A DNA stretch of 64,000 nt, taken from Klebsiella michiganensis (GTDB lineage: Bacteria > Pseudomonadota > Gammaproteobacteria > Enterobacterales > Enterobacteriaceae). The stretch is from assembly GCA_000963575.1 (NCBI GenBank), contig CP011077.1, forward strand, positions 2,728,001 through 2,792,000, in the 5' to 3' direction. The position numbers were made by a program, and so were the translations under genes. The notes beneath the pieces are model-generated. The model had not been told where the DNA came from. It ran no database searches and saw only the letters and a program-made list of their open reading frames with translations. Positions 54,182 to 63,598 of the stretch are shown here, one piece after another; within the stretch, counting starts at the first letter, position 1; each line of letters starts with the position of its first letter.

Positions 54182-54208
54182 AAAAACGGCCCCGAAGGGC
54201 CGTTTTTT
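54182..54208. terminator. bidirectional terminator between the TonB receptor and ymgE
   Basis: The stem AACGGCCC/GGGCCGTT has a CGAA loop with A and T runs on either side, serving two convergent genes. Confidence 0.88.
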
Positions 54209-54223
54209 GTAATGAATGACTTT

Positions 54224-54475
54224 CTACCGTCGTACCATCCTGAAAATAGCCAGCACAATAATGGCGCCAATCACCGCCACAAAGAAACTTGGCCAGTTAA
54301 AACCGGTTACCGGTCCGCCAAGGTGCAATGCCGTCGCCACCCAGCCGCCGACAACCGCACCCACTATCCCCAGAATACAGGTGAGGATAATACCGCCGCC
54401 GTCTTTGCCAGGCATAATCAACTTAGCTACCACACCCGCGATAAGACCAAAAATAATCCAGGCCAGGATACCCAT
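54224..54475 (-). CDS. ymgE: GlsB/YeaQ/YmgE family membrane protein
   Basis: An 83-aa protein with three hydrophobic helices and Gly-rich turns (FGLIAGVVAKLIMPGKDGGG, LGIVGAVVGGWVA). It is typical of the transglycosylase-associated (YeaQ/YmgE) family of small inner-membrane stress proteins. AGAGGA lies upstream of the ATG. Position before ycgR agrees with E. coli ymgE. Confidence 0.9.
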   Translation of the reverse strand: MGILAWIIFGLIAGVVAKLIMPGKDGGGIILTCILGIVGAVVGGWVATALHLGGPVTGFNWPSFFVAVIGAIIVLAIFRMVRR

Positions 54476-54642
54476 TTTAGAACGTCCTCTTCTACATTGT
54501 GAGCTTTAGCAGGCCCGCCTGAAGCTGTCTGTGCCCCGGCCAGCGACCTGCTGTCAAAAAGAGTATAGTTCGGTTGCAAAAAAACGTGATGAATCTCACC
54601 TGGTTATGCCCATTTTCAGGAAAAAATAGTCAAAAATTTGTA

Positions 54643-54669
54643 TTAAGTTTTATCCGGTTTTGCCGATAA
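54643..54669 (+). promoter_or_regulatory. sigma-28 (FliA) promoter of ycgR
   Basis: TTAAGTTT (54643–54650), an 11-base spacer and GCCGATAA (54662–54669) match the flagellar consensus TAAAGTTT-N11-GCCGATAA at 15 of 16 bases, 42 bases before the start codon. Confidence 0.88.
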
Positions 54670-54711
54670 GCTTCGTTACCACAACCTGAAAACACAACAA
54701 GGACTTGAGCC

Positions 54712-55443
54712 TTGAGTCACTATAACGATCAGTTCCTGAAGCAGTCTCCTCTGGCAGTATTAGGTGTGTTACGTGATTTACACAGACAGCAAGTTCCCGT
54801 CCGGCTGGAATGGTCTAACGGGCAGTTCATCAGCAAAATCCTCGAAGTCTCGGCGGAGCGTTTAGTGCTCGATTTTGGTAGCCAGGCGCAGGAAAACCTT
54901 TCCGTGCAGAAGGCCAGCCACATTGATTTCATCGCTGAAACTCAGGGGGCAAAAGTCGAGTTTTCATTGCCCGGCCTGAAGGCAACGGAATATCAGAATC
55001 TGCCAGCGTTTATCACGCCGCTGCCGCCGTCGCTGTGGTTCGTTCAGCGCCGGGAATACTTCCGCATTACCGCGCCGATGCAGCCCCAGTACTATTGCCG
55101 CACCGAATTACCCGACGGTTCTCAATTTGCCTTCCGGCTCTGCGACCTGTCTCTCGGCGGGATGGGGGCGCTGGTGGATGGCACGTTACCCCCAGGCCTT
55201 GCGCCAGGCCTGCGCTTTGGCCGCGTAGAGATGGATCTCGTGGAATGGGGTAAGTTTTACTTTGATATGCAGCTGGTGATGGTTTCAGAGCGAAAAGTGG
55301 TGGACAGTAAAAATGAGACCATTTCTACTCCGCGCCTGAGTTTTCGTTTCTTAAACGTGAACCCGGCCGTCGAGCGCGAACTGCAAAAGATTATTTTCTC
55401 ACTTGAGCGGTCAGCCCGGGAAAAGACCAACCGCGTGAAATAG
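54712..55443 (+). CDS. ycgR: flagellar brake protein YcgR (c-di-GMP receptor)
   Basis: A 243-aa protein that slows flagellar motors when it binds c-di-GMP. The start is TTG (MSHYNDQFLKQ), preceded by AAGGA, and matches the E. coli N-terminus. The YcgR_N domain covers ~1–105; the PilZ domain follows with the c-di-GMP motifs RREYFR (~112–117) and DLSLGG (~145–150). A sigma-28 promoter directly upstream places it in the late flagellar regulon, which implies a motile host. Confidence 0.95.
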   Translation: MSHYNDQFLKQSPLAVLGVLRDLHRQQVPVRLEWSNGQFISKILEVSAERLVLDFGSQAQENLSVQKASHIDFIAETQGAKVEFSLPGLKATEYQNLPAFITPLPPSLWFVQRREYFRITAPMQPQYYCRTELPDGSQFAFRLCDLSLGGMGALVDGTLPPGLAPGLRFGRVEMDLVEWGKFYFDMQLVMVSERKVVDSKNETISTPRLSFRFLNVNPAVERELQKIIFSLERSAREKTNRVK

Positions 55444-55444
55444 C

Positions 55445-56056
55445 TTAAATGGCGTTCATGGCCCGCGTTACTTTATACAGGTAGCGCGGTGCCTGTGGTG
55501 CCGGATGGTTGGTCGCCACATGCTGATAAAACTCATCCGGGCTCAGACGATTTATCTTGTCTATTGCGTCCTGTCTGTCGGAATCAAAGGTTCTTAATAG
55601 CGCCCCCGCCCCGTTTACGTACGAGACAATCAGCGCGTACTGCATCACCTGCGGATCGTTGATCCCCCGCAGAATACCGTGCTCCAGAATACTCAGGTAG
55701 GCCGTGCCAATGTCGATATTGCGCGCCGGATCTCTCAGTTCACTGTCCGATGGCTGCCCGCTGAAGCCCTGATTACGATACTCCTCTTTACCTGCCGTGG
55801 AGCCTTTGATTTGCATCAGGCCGATGGCGTTTGAGGCGCTAACCAGCTTCGGGTTGCCGCCGGACTCCACGGCGATGATCGCCGTTATCAGCCTCGGGCT
55901 AACGCCCCACTGCTGGCCAGAGAGTTCGGTCAGCGGCATCCAGTTCAACGCCCGCTGGGTAGGGATCGTCGGATCCCACGGCGCTTGCTGCTGCGGGGAA
56001 TGGCTGGAACAACCGGCCAGAAATAGCACCAGAATGATAAACCCTCTTAATTTCAC
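55445..56056 (-). CDS. emtA: membrane-bound endolytic murein transglycosylase E
   Basis: A 203-aa outer-membrane lipoprotein that cleaves peptidoglycan glycan strands inside the chain. The GTG at 56056 is chosen because it gives 203 aa, the length of E. coli EmtA (MltE), and a signal with lipobox LAGC; an upstream frame to 56128 would bury the signal. The SLT fold has AVESGGNPKLVSASNAIGLMQIK with the catalytic Glu. It converges on ycgR with one base between the stops. Confidence 0.93.
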   Translation of the reverse strand: MKLRGFIILVLFLAGCSSHSPQQQAPWDPTIPTQRALNWMPLTELSGQQWGVSPRLITAIIAVESGGNPKLVSASNAIGLMQIKGSTAGKEEYRNQGFSGQPSDSELRDPARNIDIGTAYLSILEHGILRGINDPQVMQYALIVSYVNGAGALLRTFDSDRQDAIDKINRLSPDEFYQHVATNHPAPQAPRYLYKVTRAMNAI

Positions 56057-56151
56057 GCCTCTATCCTTATTGATGTGGCCCGCCATAACGGCGATGACAA
56101 GCGCTCTCGATAGCGGCATGATAACCAATTCATATTCAGCAAGGAAATGCC

Positions 56152-57063
56152 ATGTCTCTGATTCATTTAATCGCCCCTTCCGGTTATTGCGTTAATCAAC
56201 AGGCCGCGGCCAGGGGCATTCGCCGGCTGGAAGAGAACGGACATCGGATCGTCAATCAGCAGGCAGTGACGAGGCGTTTTCAACGTTTTGCCGGGACGGA
56301 CAGTGAACGACTGGCGGATCTCAATCAGCTGGCGACGCTGCCGCCGGAAACGGACATCGTGCTGGCCGTGCGCGGGGGCTACGGCGTGAGCCGCCTGCTT
56401 GAGCACATTGATTTCTCACGCCTTGCCGCAGCGCTCCGCGTCCGGCCACAAATTATCTGCGGCCATAGCGACTTCACCGCTTTCCAGCTCGGCCTGCTGG
56501 CACAGTGCGGAGCAATCACCTTCAGCGGCCCGATGCTTGCCGGTAATTTTGGCGCAGAGGAGATGGATGAATACACCTGGCACCACTTCTGGCGGGCGCT
56601 CAGCGAGCCTGAATTAGCGCTAAGCTGGGAAAATGAAGCGCCTGCGATGCGGGCCAGCGGCACGGTATGGGGCGGTAATCTGGCGATGTTGATCTCTCTG
56701 GTCGGCACGCCGTTTCTGCCGCAGATCGAAGGCGGAATTCTGGTTGTGGAAGATATTAATGAGCATCCCTTCCGCGTCGAACGCATGCTGCTGCAGCTTT
56801 ACCATGCGGGTATCCTTTCCCGTCAGAATGCAATTATTTTAGGAAGTTTTAACGGTACAACGACCACAGATTACGATGCAGGATATACTTTTGAGGAAAT
56901 GCGTAAAACGCTGCAACAACGCCTGAATATACCTGTCCTTTCCGGCCTGCCTTTTGGACACGAACCGCAAACCGTGACGCTGCCGCTCGGCGCGTTTGGC
57001 GAACTGGTTCATGACGGGGTTACCTCCCGACTAACGTTAAGCGGGCACCCGGTACTTCGCTAA
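56152..57063 (+). CDS. ldcA: murein tetrapeptide L,D-carboxypeptidase
   Basis: A 303-aa cytoplasmic S66 peptidase that trims the terminal D-Ala from recycled muropeptides. The nucleophile Ser is in CGHSDFTAFQLG at ~103–114, with Glu and His partners in VVEDINEHPFRVERML and LPFGHE. It is divergent from emtA (95-base gap) and 83 bases before cvrA, as in E. coli. Confidence 0.95.
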   Translation: MSLIHLIAPSGYCVNQQAAARGIRRLEENGHRIVNQQAVTRRFQRFAGTDSERLADLNQLATLPPETDIVLAVRGGYGVSRLLEHIDFSRLAAALRVRPQIICGHSDFTAFQLGLLAQCGAITFSGPMLAGNFGAEEMDEYTWHHFWRALSEPELALSWENEAPAMRASGTVWGGNLAMLISLVGTPFLPQIEGGILVVEDINEHPFRVERMLLQLYHAGILSRQNAIILGSFNGTTTTDYDAGYTFEEMRKTLQQRLNIPVLSGLPFGHEPQTVTLPLGAFGELVHDGVTSRLTLSGHPVLR

Positions 57064-57146
57064 AGAAGGCCGCTTTAAGCGCCCTTTTTGGGCGTTTGAG
57101 CCACCAGTGACATGTTACACTTCCACAGCATAGATAAAGGAGACGA

Positions 57147-58883
57147 ATGATTTTGGACGCAGGGGCGATTGTCAGTCTGTTTATTTTGGGTTCCGTTCTG
57201 GTAACTTGCAGTATCTTATTAAGTTCTTTCTCCTCTCGTCTGGGCATTCCCATTCTGGTTATCTTTTTGGCTATCGGTATGCTGGCCGGGATCGATGGCC
57301 TGGGCGGTATCCCGTTTGATAATTATCCCTTTGCGTATCTGATCAGTAACCTGGCGCTGGCGGTGATTCTGCTTGATGGCGGGATGCGAACCCAGGCGAG
57401 TTCGTTTCGCGTCGCGCTTGGCCCTGCGCTCTCACTGGCAACCATTGGCGTATTAATTACCTCCGGCCTGACCGGCATTGCCGCCGCCTGGCTGTTCAAC
57501 CTCAACCTGATTGACGGCCTGCTCATCGGGGCTATTGTTGGCTCCACCGATGCCGCCGCGGTCTTTTCCCTGCTCGGCGGGAAAGGCCTTAACGAGCGCG
57601 TCGGCGCCACGCTTGAAATTGAGTCCGGCAGCAATGACCCGATGGCGGTGTTTCTCACCATCACCCTGATTGAAATGATCCAGCAGCACCAGACGGGTCT
57701 GAGCTGGCTGTTCCTCGTGCACATTATTCAGCAATTTGGGCTGGGGATTGTGCTTGGCCTCGGCGGCGGCTATCTGCTGCTGCAGATGATAAACCGCATC
57801 ACCCTGCCCCAGGGGCTATACCCGATGCTGGCCCTGAGCGGCGGGATCATGGTGTTTGGCGTCACAACGGCGCTGGACGGCAGCGGTATTCTGGCGGTTT
57901 ACCTGTGCGGCTTTGTGATGGGCAACCGCCCGATCCGCAACCGCTTCGGGATCCTGCAAACCTTCGACGGCCTGGCCTGGATGGCGCAAATCGGTATGTT
58001 CCTGGTGCTCGGCCTGCTGGTGAATCCGTCCGATCTGCTGCCTATTGCGGTGCCTGCCCTGTTGCTTTCCGCGTGGATGATTTTCTTTGCCCGGCCGCTG
58101 TCCATTTTTGCCGGTCTGCTGCCCTTCCGTGGTTTTAACCTGCGCGAACGGGTATTCATCAGCTGGGTTGGGCTGCGCGGCGCGGTGCCGATTATTCTGG
58201 CGGTGTTCCCGATGATGGCCGGGCTGGATAACGCTCGTCTGTTCTTCAATGTGGCCTTCTTTGTGGTGCTGGTGTCTCTGCTGCTGCAGGGTACGTCGCT
58301 GGGCTGGGCGGCAAAGAAAGCCAAAGTCGTGGTGCCCCCGGTCGGCTGGCCCGTTTCCCGCGTGGGTCTGGATATCCATCCTGACAATCCGTGGGAGCAG
58401 TTTGTTTACCAGTTGAGCGAGGAAAAATGGTGCGTGGGGGCCGCATTGCGCGACCTGCATATGCCGGCAGAGACGCGTATTGCCGCACTATTCCGCAATA
58501 ATGAGCTGCTTCATCCGACGGGCAGCACTCGCCTGCGTGAAGGGGACGTACTTTGCGTGATTGGCCGCGAACGCGATCTTCCTGCGCTGGGCAAACTGTT
58601 CAGCCAGTCACCGCCGGTCGATTTGGATCAGCGTTTCTTTGGCGACTTTATTCTGGAGGCCAGCGCCCAGTTCTCCGACGTGGCGACCATTTATGGCCTG
58701 ACGCTGGATGAAGAAGTGGATACCCAGCAGTCGTTAGGTGATTTTGTGCTGGGCATGCTTGGCGGTGCGCCGGTGGTAGGTGACCAGGTAGAATTTGCCG
58801 GAATGATTTGGACAGTGGCCGAGAAAGAGGACAACCTGGTGCGTAAGATTGGTGTCCGGGTGGCCGAGGAAGAAGAGGAATAG
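57147..58883 (+). CDS. cvrA: K+/H+ antiporter NhaP2 (CvrA)
   Basis: A 578-aa CPA1 antiporter of the inner membrane, exactly the length of the E. coli protein. About 12–13 helices cover residues 1–400 with the ion-site region GSTDAAAVFSLLGGKGLNERVGATLEIESGSNDPMAVFL around 130–170. A cytoplasmic TrkA_C-like domain (~400–490) and a CorC/HlyC-like end follow. It exports K+ for pH and osmotic balance. GGAG lies before the ATG. Confidence 0.95.
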   Translation: MILDAGAIVSLFILGSVLVTCSILLSSFSSRLGIPILVIFLAIGMLAGIDGLGGIPFDNYPFAYLISNLALAVILLDGGMRTQASSFRVALGPALSLATIGVLITSGLTGIAAAWLFNLNLIDGLLIGAIVGSTDAAAVFSLLGGKGLNERVGATLEIESGSNDPMAVFLTITLIEMIQQHQTGLSWLFLVHIIQQFGLGIVLGLGGGYLLLQMINRITLPQGLYPMLALSGGIMVFGVTTALDGSGILAVYLCGFVMGNRPIRNRFGILQTFDGLAWMAQIGMFLVLGLLVNPSDLLPIAVPALLLSAWMIFFARPLSIFAGLLPFRGFNLRERVFISWVGLRGAVPIILAVFPMMAGLDNARLFFNVAFFVVLVSLLLQGTSLGWAAKKAKVVVPPVGWPVSRVGLDIHPDNPWEQFVYQLSEEKWCVGAALRDLHMPAETRIAALFRNNELLHPTGSTRLREGDVLCVIGRERDLPALGKLFSQSPPVDLDQRFFGDFILEASAQFSDVATIYGLTLDEEVDTQQSLGDFVLGMLGGAPVVGDQVEFAGMIWTVAEKEDNLVRKIGVRVAEEEEE

Positions 58884-59313
58884 CTTCCCCTCATCCCACA
58901 GCCCTCTCCCCGAAGGGGCAAGGGGGAAAACAAGCTGCGGGAGACATTGTTTGTTCCCTCTCTATCTCAGAGTGAGGGAAAAAGAAGCTGCGACGTTGTG
59001 GCAGAGGGGAATGTGAGTCCTAAAGGGAGGCTAGGTTCCGGCTCCAATCGCCTGCGTTTTCTCTCCGACCGGCCAGGGTCAGGCTGTCGGGAACGGCCGG
59101 AGGCTGAGAGCGTCGGGAACGCATCTCAGCCGACCCAGGACTGGGAGATAAAACAGAGGTCTGCCGCTTTAGCGGTCGATTTATTTCGCCGGGAGGCCTG
59201 GGCCTCGGGGGAGTGACGGTGACTCCCCCGAGTCGTTTACCGGCGCGGGGGTGATATATAAAACAGGGCTGTATGCGTGACGACGAAACAACTTCTCGAG
59301 AGAAACAGGCGCA
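58884..59313. repeat. palindrome-rich noncoding stretch between cvrA and dadX
   Basis: This 430-base stretch has no convincing gene; an 89-aa frame (58947–59216) has no ribosome-binding site and spans repeats. It holds dyads such as CCCTCTCCCC…GGGGCAAGGGG at the start, CTGAGA…TCTCAG near 59105–59130, and a perfect 11-base inverted repeat CTCGGGGGAGT-N7-ACTCCCCCGAG (59204–59232). It looks like a cluster of REP-like or terminator elements. Confidence 0.6.
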
Positions 59314-60384
59314 TTAGCTCACCACCACCGGCACTCGCGGCGCTAGCGCACACATCAGTTCATAACCAACCGTGCCGGCGGCGCTGGCGACATCGTCAAT
59401 TTTGACGTTTTTGCCCCACAGCTCAACCGGGCTGCCGATACCAGCCTGCGGGCAAGGCGTCAGGTCTACGCTAATCATATCCATCGACACTTTGCCTACC
59501 ACGCGGGTCATGACACCATCTACCATGACAGGCGTACCGTCTGGCGCAATGCGTGGATAACCGTCCGCATAGCCGCCGGCTACAATCCCGATTCTCTGCT
59601 CGCCGCTGGCGGTGTAGCGACTGCCGTAGCCCACGGTATCGCCTGCTTTCAGGTTCTGAATCCCGATAATTTCGCTGCTTAGCGTCATTACCGGCTGAAG
59701 GCCGCTGGTGGCCACGTCCTGCCATTGCCCACTCGGAGAAGCACCGTACAGGATGATCCCCGGGCGAACCCAGTCAAAGTGCGCTTCCGGGTGCCACAGC
59801 GTGGCCGCCGAGTTTGACAGTGAGCGAGGAGCATCAATCCCCTCCGCCGCCTGCGCAATACGCTTCATCGGTTCAACAATGCCTTCTGGCTGCTCGGCAT
59901 CGGCAAAATGCGCCATCAGCGTCAGTTCACCCACATTCGAGATAGAACGAAGTTTTTGCCAGATGCCGTGCACGCGATCGGGCGTAAACCCGAGACGATT
60001 CATCCCGCTGTTAATTTTGAGATAAACATCCAGCGGGGCGCTCAGCCTGGCGTTGGCTATCGCCTTCACCTGCCAGTTGCTGTGCAGGCTGGTGGTCAGG
60101 CGATATTTGTCGAACAGCGCCAGCTCATCAGCATGGAAGAACCCTTCCAGCATCAGAATCGGCCCTTTCCAGCCGCGCTCGCGCAGCAAAATGGCCTCTT
60201 CAAGGTTCAGCATGGCAAAACCATCGGTCGCACCTAACGCCGACCAGACGCGGTCGAGGCCGTGGCCGTAAGCATTGGCCTTAACAACTGACCAGACGCG
60301 TGAATGCGGGGCGGCTCTGCGCACCACCTCAAGATTATTGCGCAGCGCGCTGAGATCCAGCGTCGCGACCACAGGACGGGACAT
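59314..60384 (-). CDS. dadX: catabolic alanine racemase
   Basis: A 356-aa PLP enzyme converting L-alanine to D-alanine for breakdown, the same length as E. coli DadX. VVKANAYGHG (~33–42) carries the PLP Lys, and GYGSRYTA the catalytic Tyr, with GYADGYPR close by. It lies 11 bases after dadA on the same strand and is cotranscribed with it. Confidence 0.96.
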   Translation of the reverse strand: MSRPVVATLDLSALRNNLEVVRRAAPHSRVWSVVKANAYGHGLDRVWSALGATDGFAMLNLEEAILLRERGWKGPILMLEGFFHADELALFDKYRLTTSLHSNWQVKAIANARLSAPLDVYLKINSGMNRLGFTPDRVHGIWQKLRSISNVGELTLMAHFADAEQPEGIVEPMKRIAQAAEGIDAPRSLSNSAATLWHPEAHFDWVRPGIILYGASPSGQWQDVATSGLQPVMTLSSEIIGIQNLKAGDTVGYGSRYTASGEQRIGIVAGGYADGYPRIAPDGTPVMVDGVMTRVVGKVSMDMISVDLTPCPQAGIGSPVELWGKNVKIDDVASAAGTVGYELMCALAPRVPVVVS

Positions 60385-60395
60385 GACGGCTCCTT

Positions 60396-61694
60396 TTAGT
60401 TATGTGCGCCATGAAGGTGGCGGGCGCTCAACGGCGTAAAGCCTGGCGCATAGCGAGCAATACCTAAATCCTCACATGGGATAGCCGGGGTGCGCCCGGA
60501 AATCAGGTCGCTCAGCATCTGGCCCGAACCACATGCCATTGTCCAGCCCAGCGTGCCGTGTCCGGTATTAAGCCAAAGATTCTTGAACGGCGTGCGCCCT
60601 ACAATTGGCGTCCCGTCCGGCGTCATCGGACGTAGCCCGGTCCAGAAGGTTGCCTGTTCTACGTGCCCGCCGCGCGGGTAGAGATCCCGGACGACCATTT
60701 CCAGCGTTTCGCGACGCGGCTGCAGCAGTTTAGTGTTGAAGCCCACGATTTCCGCCATTCCCCCCACGCGGATGCGGTTGTCAAAACGGGTAATGGCAAT
60801 CTTGTAGGTCTCATCCAGGATGGTTGAAACCGGGGCGCCCTGCTCGTCGGCAATAGGAATTGTCAGCGAGTAACCTTTTAAAGGATAGACAGGAATATCG
60901 GCGATGCCCTTAAGCAGACCGGTCGAATAGGAGCCGAAAGCCACCACGTAGGCATCCCCCTTGACCACTTCCTGGCCGCACTGCACGCCGCTGATTTGCT
61001 GGTTTTCGTACAGCAGCCGGTCGACCGGCGTATTGAAGCGAAACTCAACGCCCGCTTCCGCCGCCATTCGCGCCAGGTTTTGGGTAAACAGCTGGCAGTC
61101 ACCGGTTTCATCGTTTGGTAAGCGCAGGCCACCGGTCAGCTTGTGGGCAACGTCCGCCAGCGCAGGTTCAACGCGATTGAGCTGGCTGGCTTCCAGAAGT
61201 TCATACGGCACGCCGGCATCTTTCAGGACGGCGATGTCTTTGGCCGCGCTTTCATACTGCTGCTCGGTGCGGAACAGCTGCAGCGTGCCACCCTGACGCC
61301 CTTCGTACTGGATGCCGGTGGAATGGCGCAGCTCTTTCAGGCAATCGCGGCTGTACTCTGCCAGGCGTACCATGCGGCCTTTGTTTTCCATGTAATGGCG
61401 GGTATCGCAGTTGCGCAGCATCTGCCACATCCACTTCAGCTGGAACTGGGTTCCGTCGAGACTGATGGCCAAAGGTGCGTGGCGCTGGAACATCCACTTA
61501 ATGGCTTTTAACGGGACGCCCGGAGCTGCCCAGGGGGCGGCGTAGCCCGGAGAGATTTGCCCGGCATTAGCCGCGCTGGTCTCTTGCGCCGGCCCTGATT
61601 CGCGATCGATGACGGTGACTTCATGCCCGGCCTGACGTAAATACCAGGCGCTCGCCACGCCGACGACACCACTTCCCAGTACCACAACACGCAT
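60396..61694 (-). CDS. dadA: D-amino acid dehydrogenase
   Basis: A 432-aa FAD enzyme at the inner membrane that oxidises D-alanine to pyruvate and feeds the electron chain. MRVVVLGSGVVGVASAWYL is the FAD-binding start, followed by INAGQISPGYA-like SAANAGQISPGYAAPWA. The length equals E. coli DadA. Together with dadX it forms the alanine catabolic operon. Confidence 0.96.
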   Translation of the reverse strand: MRVVVLGSGVVGVASAWYLRQAGHEVTVIDRESGPAQETSAANAGQISPGYAAPWAAPGVPLKAIKWMFQRHAPLAISLDGTQFQLKWMWQMLRNCDTRHYMENKGRMVRLAEYSRDCLKELRHSTGIQYEGRQGGTLQLFRTEQQYESAAKDIAVLKDAGVPYELLEASQLNRVEPALADVAHKLTGGLRLPNDETGDCQLFTQNLARMAAEAGVEFRFNTPVDRLLYENQQISGVQCGQEVVKGDAYVVAFGSYSTGLLKGIADIPVYPLKGYSLTIPIADEQGAPVSTILDETYKIAITRFDNRIRVGGMAEIVGFNTKLLQPRRETLEMVVRDLYPRGGHVEQATFWTGLRPMTPDGTPIVGRTPFKNLWLNTGHGTLGWTMACGSGQMLSDLISGRTPAIPCEDLGIARYAPGFTPLSARHLHGAHN

Positions 61695-61749
61695 ATCTGC
61701 TCCGCAATTAGCTAAAAGAATAATCTTCTGATTACATATTGATAACTCA

Positions 61750-61799
61750 GTTGAATATGTTATTCAACATATGGCTTTATTATGGTGACTAAACTCACA
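61750..61799 (-). promoter_or_regulatory. dadAX control region: inverted repeat and CRP-like site
   Basis: The gap 61695–62019 between dadA and ycgB has a perfect dyad GTTGAATA-TGT-TATTCAAC (61750–61768) and GGTGA-N6-TCACA (61784–61799), one base from the CRP consensus core. In E. coli dadA is controlled by Lrp and CRP. Nothing else is seen in the gap. Confidence 0.55.
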
Positions 61800-62019
61800 G
61801 AGTTGCCCGCCAGGGCTGGAGCGAGATAATTAGCATCTCCTGTACGGGAAAACATTTTCGTCAAAATAAAATGCTGCCTGACGAGCTAAAACCCCGGTAT
61901 TGGGATCAATAAATCGCGAAGAAAAAATTTTACTTGTGGGCGCTATCTTTCAGGAGTTGTCTATTCTTGAGAGTGAGGCTTTCCATCCAGAGAAAGTCGA
62001 AAACAATGAGGGCGCGCTG

Positions 62020-63552
62020 ATGGCTACCGTAACTGATTTCGCCACAAAGGATCCCATCCGTCTGAGTGACGGCCCCGACTGGACGTTCGAGCTACTGGAC
62101 ATCTACCTGGCCGAGATTGACCGGGTAGCAAAGCTTTACCGTCTGGACACCTATCCCCACCAGATAGAGGTCATCACCTCCGAACAGATGATGGACGCGT
62201 ATTCCAGCGTCGGGATGCCGATTAACTATCCGCACTGGTCTTTTGGCAAAAAATTCATCGAAACAGAGCGCCTGTACAAGCACGGACAGCAAGGGCTGGC
62301 GTATGAAATTGTCATCAACTCTAACCCCTGCATTGCCTATTTGATGGAAGAGAACACCATCACCATGCAAGCCCTGGTGATTGCGCATGCCTGTTACGGG
62401 CACAACTCTTTCTTTAAAAACAACTACCTGTTCCGCAGCTGGACGGATGCCAGCTCGATAATCGACTATCTGATTTTCGCCAAAAACTACATCACGCAGT
62501 GTGAAGAACGCTACGGCGTGGATGAGGTGGAGCGCCTGCTGGACTCTTGCCACGCGCTGATGAACTATGGCGTAGACCGCTACAAACGCCCGCAGAAAAT
62601 ATCCCTGCAGGAGGAAAAGGCGCGCCAGAAAAGCCGTGAGGAGTATCTGCAAAGCCAGGTGAACACGCTCTGGCGCACGCTGCCGCGTAAAGAAGAGGAA
62701 AAAACGGCAGAATCCGCCCACCGCTTCCCTTCAGAGCCGCAGGAGAATCTGCTGTATTTTATGGAGAAGAATGCGCCTCTGCTGGAGCCGTGGCAGCGTG
62801 AAGTGCTGCGCATAGTGCGCAAGGTCAGCCAGTATTTTTATCCGCAGAAGCAGACTCAGGTCATGAACGAGGGCTGGGCCACCTTCTGGCACTACACCAT
62901 TCTGAACCACCTGTATGACGAGGGGAAAGTCAGCGATCGTTTTATGCTGGAGTTTTTACACAGCCATACCAACGTGGTGTTTCAGCCGCCCTATAACAGC
63001 CCGTGGTACAACGGCATTAACCCCTACGCGCTGGGGTTCGCCATGTTCCAGGACATCAAACGTATTTGCCAGTCGCCAACCGAAGAAGACCGCTACTGGT
63101 TCCCGGATATTGCCGGCAAAGACTGGCTGGAGACGCTGCATTTCGCCATGCGAGACTTCAAGGACGAAAGCTTTATCAGCCAGTTCCTGTCGCCTAAGCT
63201 GATGCGAGACTTCCGCCTGTTCACCGTGCTGGACGACGACCGCAACAATTATCTGGAAATTTCGGCCATCCATAATGAAGAGGGTTACCGGGAAATCCGT
63301 TCTCAGCTGTCGGCCCAGTACAACCTGAGTAATCTCGAACCGAACATTCAGGTCTGGGATGTGGATTTGCGCGGCGACCGCTCGCTGACCTTACGCTATA
63401 TCCCACACAACCGTGCTCCGCTGGATAAGGGCCGCCGGGAAGTGCTCAAGCATGTGCACCGCTTGTGGGGGTTTGACGTTGTGCTGGAGCAGCAAAACGC
63501 GGATGGCAGCGTGGAACTGCTGGAGCGTTGTCCGCAGCGAAACCCGCTGTAA
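62020..63552 (+). CDS. ycgB: SpoVR family protein YcgB
   Basis: A 510-aa cytoplasmic protein, the same length as E. coli YcgB. The ATG at 62020 has GAGGG seven bases upstream; the frame is open to 61900 but that part has no family match. Very well conserved stretches include VITSEQMMDAYSSVGMP, AHACYGHNSFFKNN, MNEGWATFWHY and PYNSPWYNGINPYALGF. In E. coli ycgB belongs to the RpoS regulon and sits with the yeaGH-type stress genes functionally; its biochemical role is unknown. Confidence 0.95.
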   Translation: MATVTDFATKDPIRLSDGPDWTFELLDIYLAEIDRVAKLYRLDTYPHQIEVITSEQMMDAYSSVGMPINYPHWSFGKKFIETERLYKHGQQGLAYEIVINSNPCIAYLMEENTITMQALVIAHACYGHNSFFKNNYLFRSWTDASSIIDYLIFAKNYITQCEERYGVDEVERLLDSCHALMNYGVDRYKRPQKISLQEEKARQKSREEYLQSQVNTLWRTLPRKEEEKTAESAHRFPSEPQENLLYFMEKNAPLLEPWQREVLRIVRKVSQYFYPQKQTQVMNEGWATFWHYTILNHLYDEGKVSDRFMLEFLHSHTNVVFQPPYNSPWYNGINPYALGFAMFQDIKRICQSPTEEDRYWFPDIAGKDWLETLHFAMRDFKDESFISQFLSPKLMRDFRLFTVLDDDRNNYLEISAIHNEEGYREIRSQLSAQYNLSNLEPNIQVWDVDLRGDRSLTLRYIPHNRAPLDKGRREVLKHVHRLWGFDVVLEQQNADGSVELLERCPQRNPL

Positions 63553-63557
63553 GTGCC

Positions 63558-63590
63558 AAAAAAAACGCTTCCAGAAGGAAGCGTTTTTTT
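63558..63590. terminator. bidirectional terminator between ycgB and fadR
   Basis: AACGCTTCC-AGAA-GGAAGCGTT (63564–63585) is flanked by A and T runs, between convergent genes. Confidence 0.92.
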
Positions 63591-63598
63591 ATTCTGGC

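Noticed and set aside
58947..59216. 89-aa frame downstream of cvrA
   Set aside because: It lies in repeat-rich DNA, has no ribosome-binding site and no recognisable domain.
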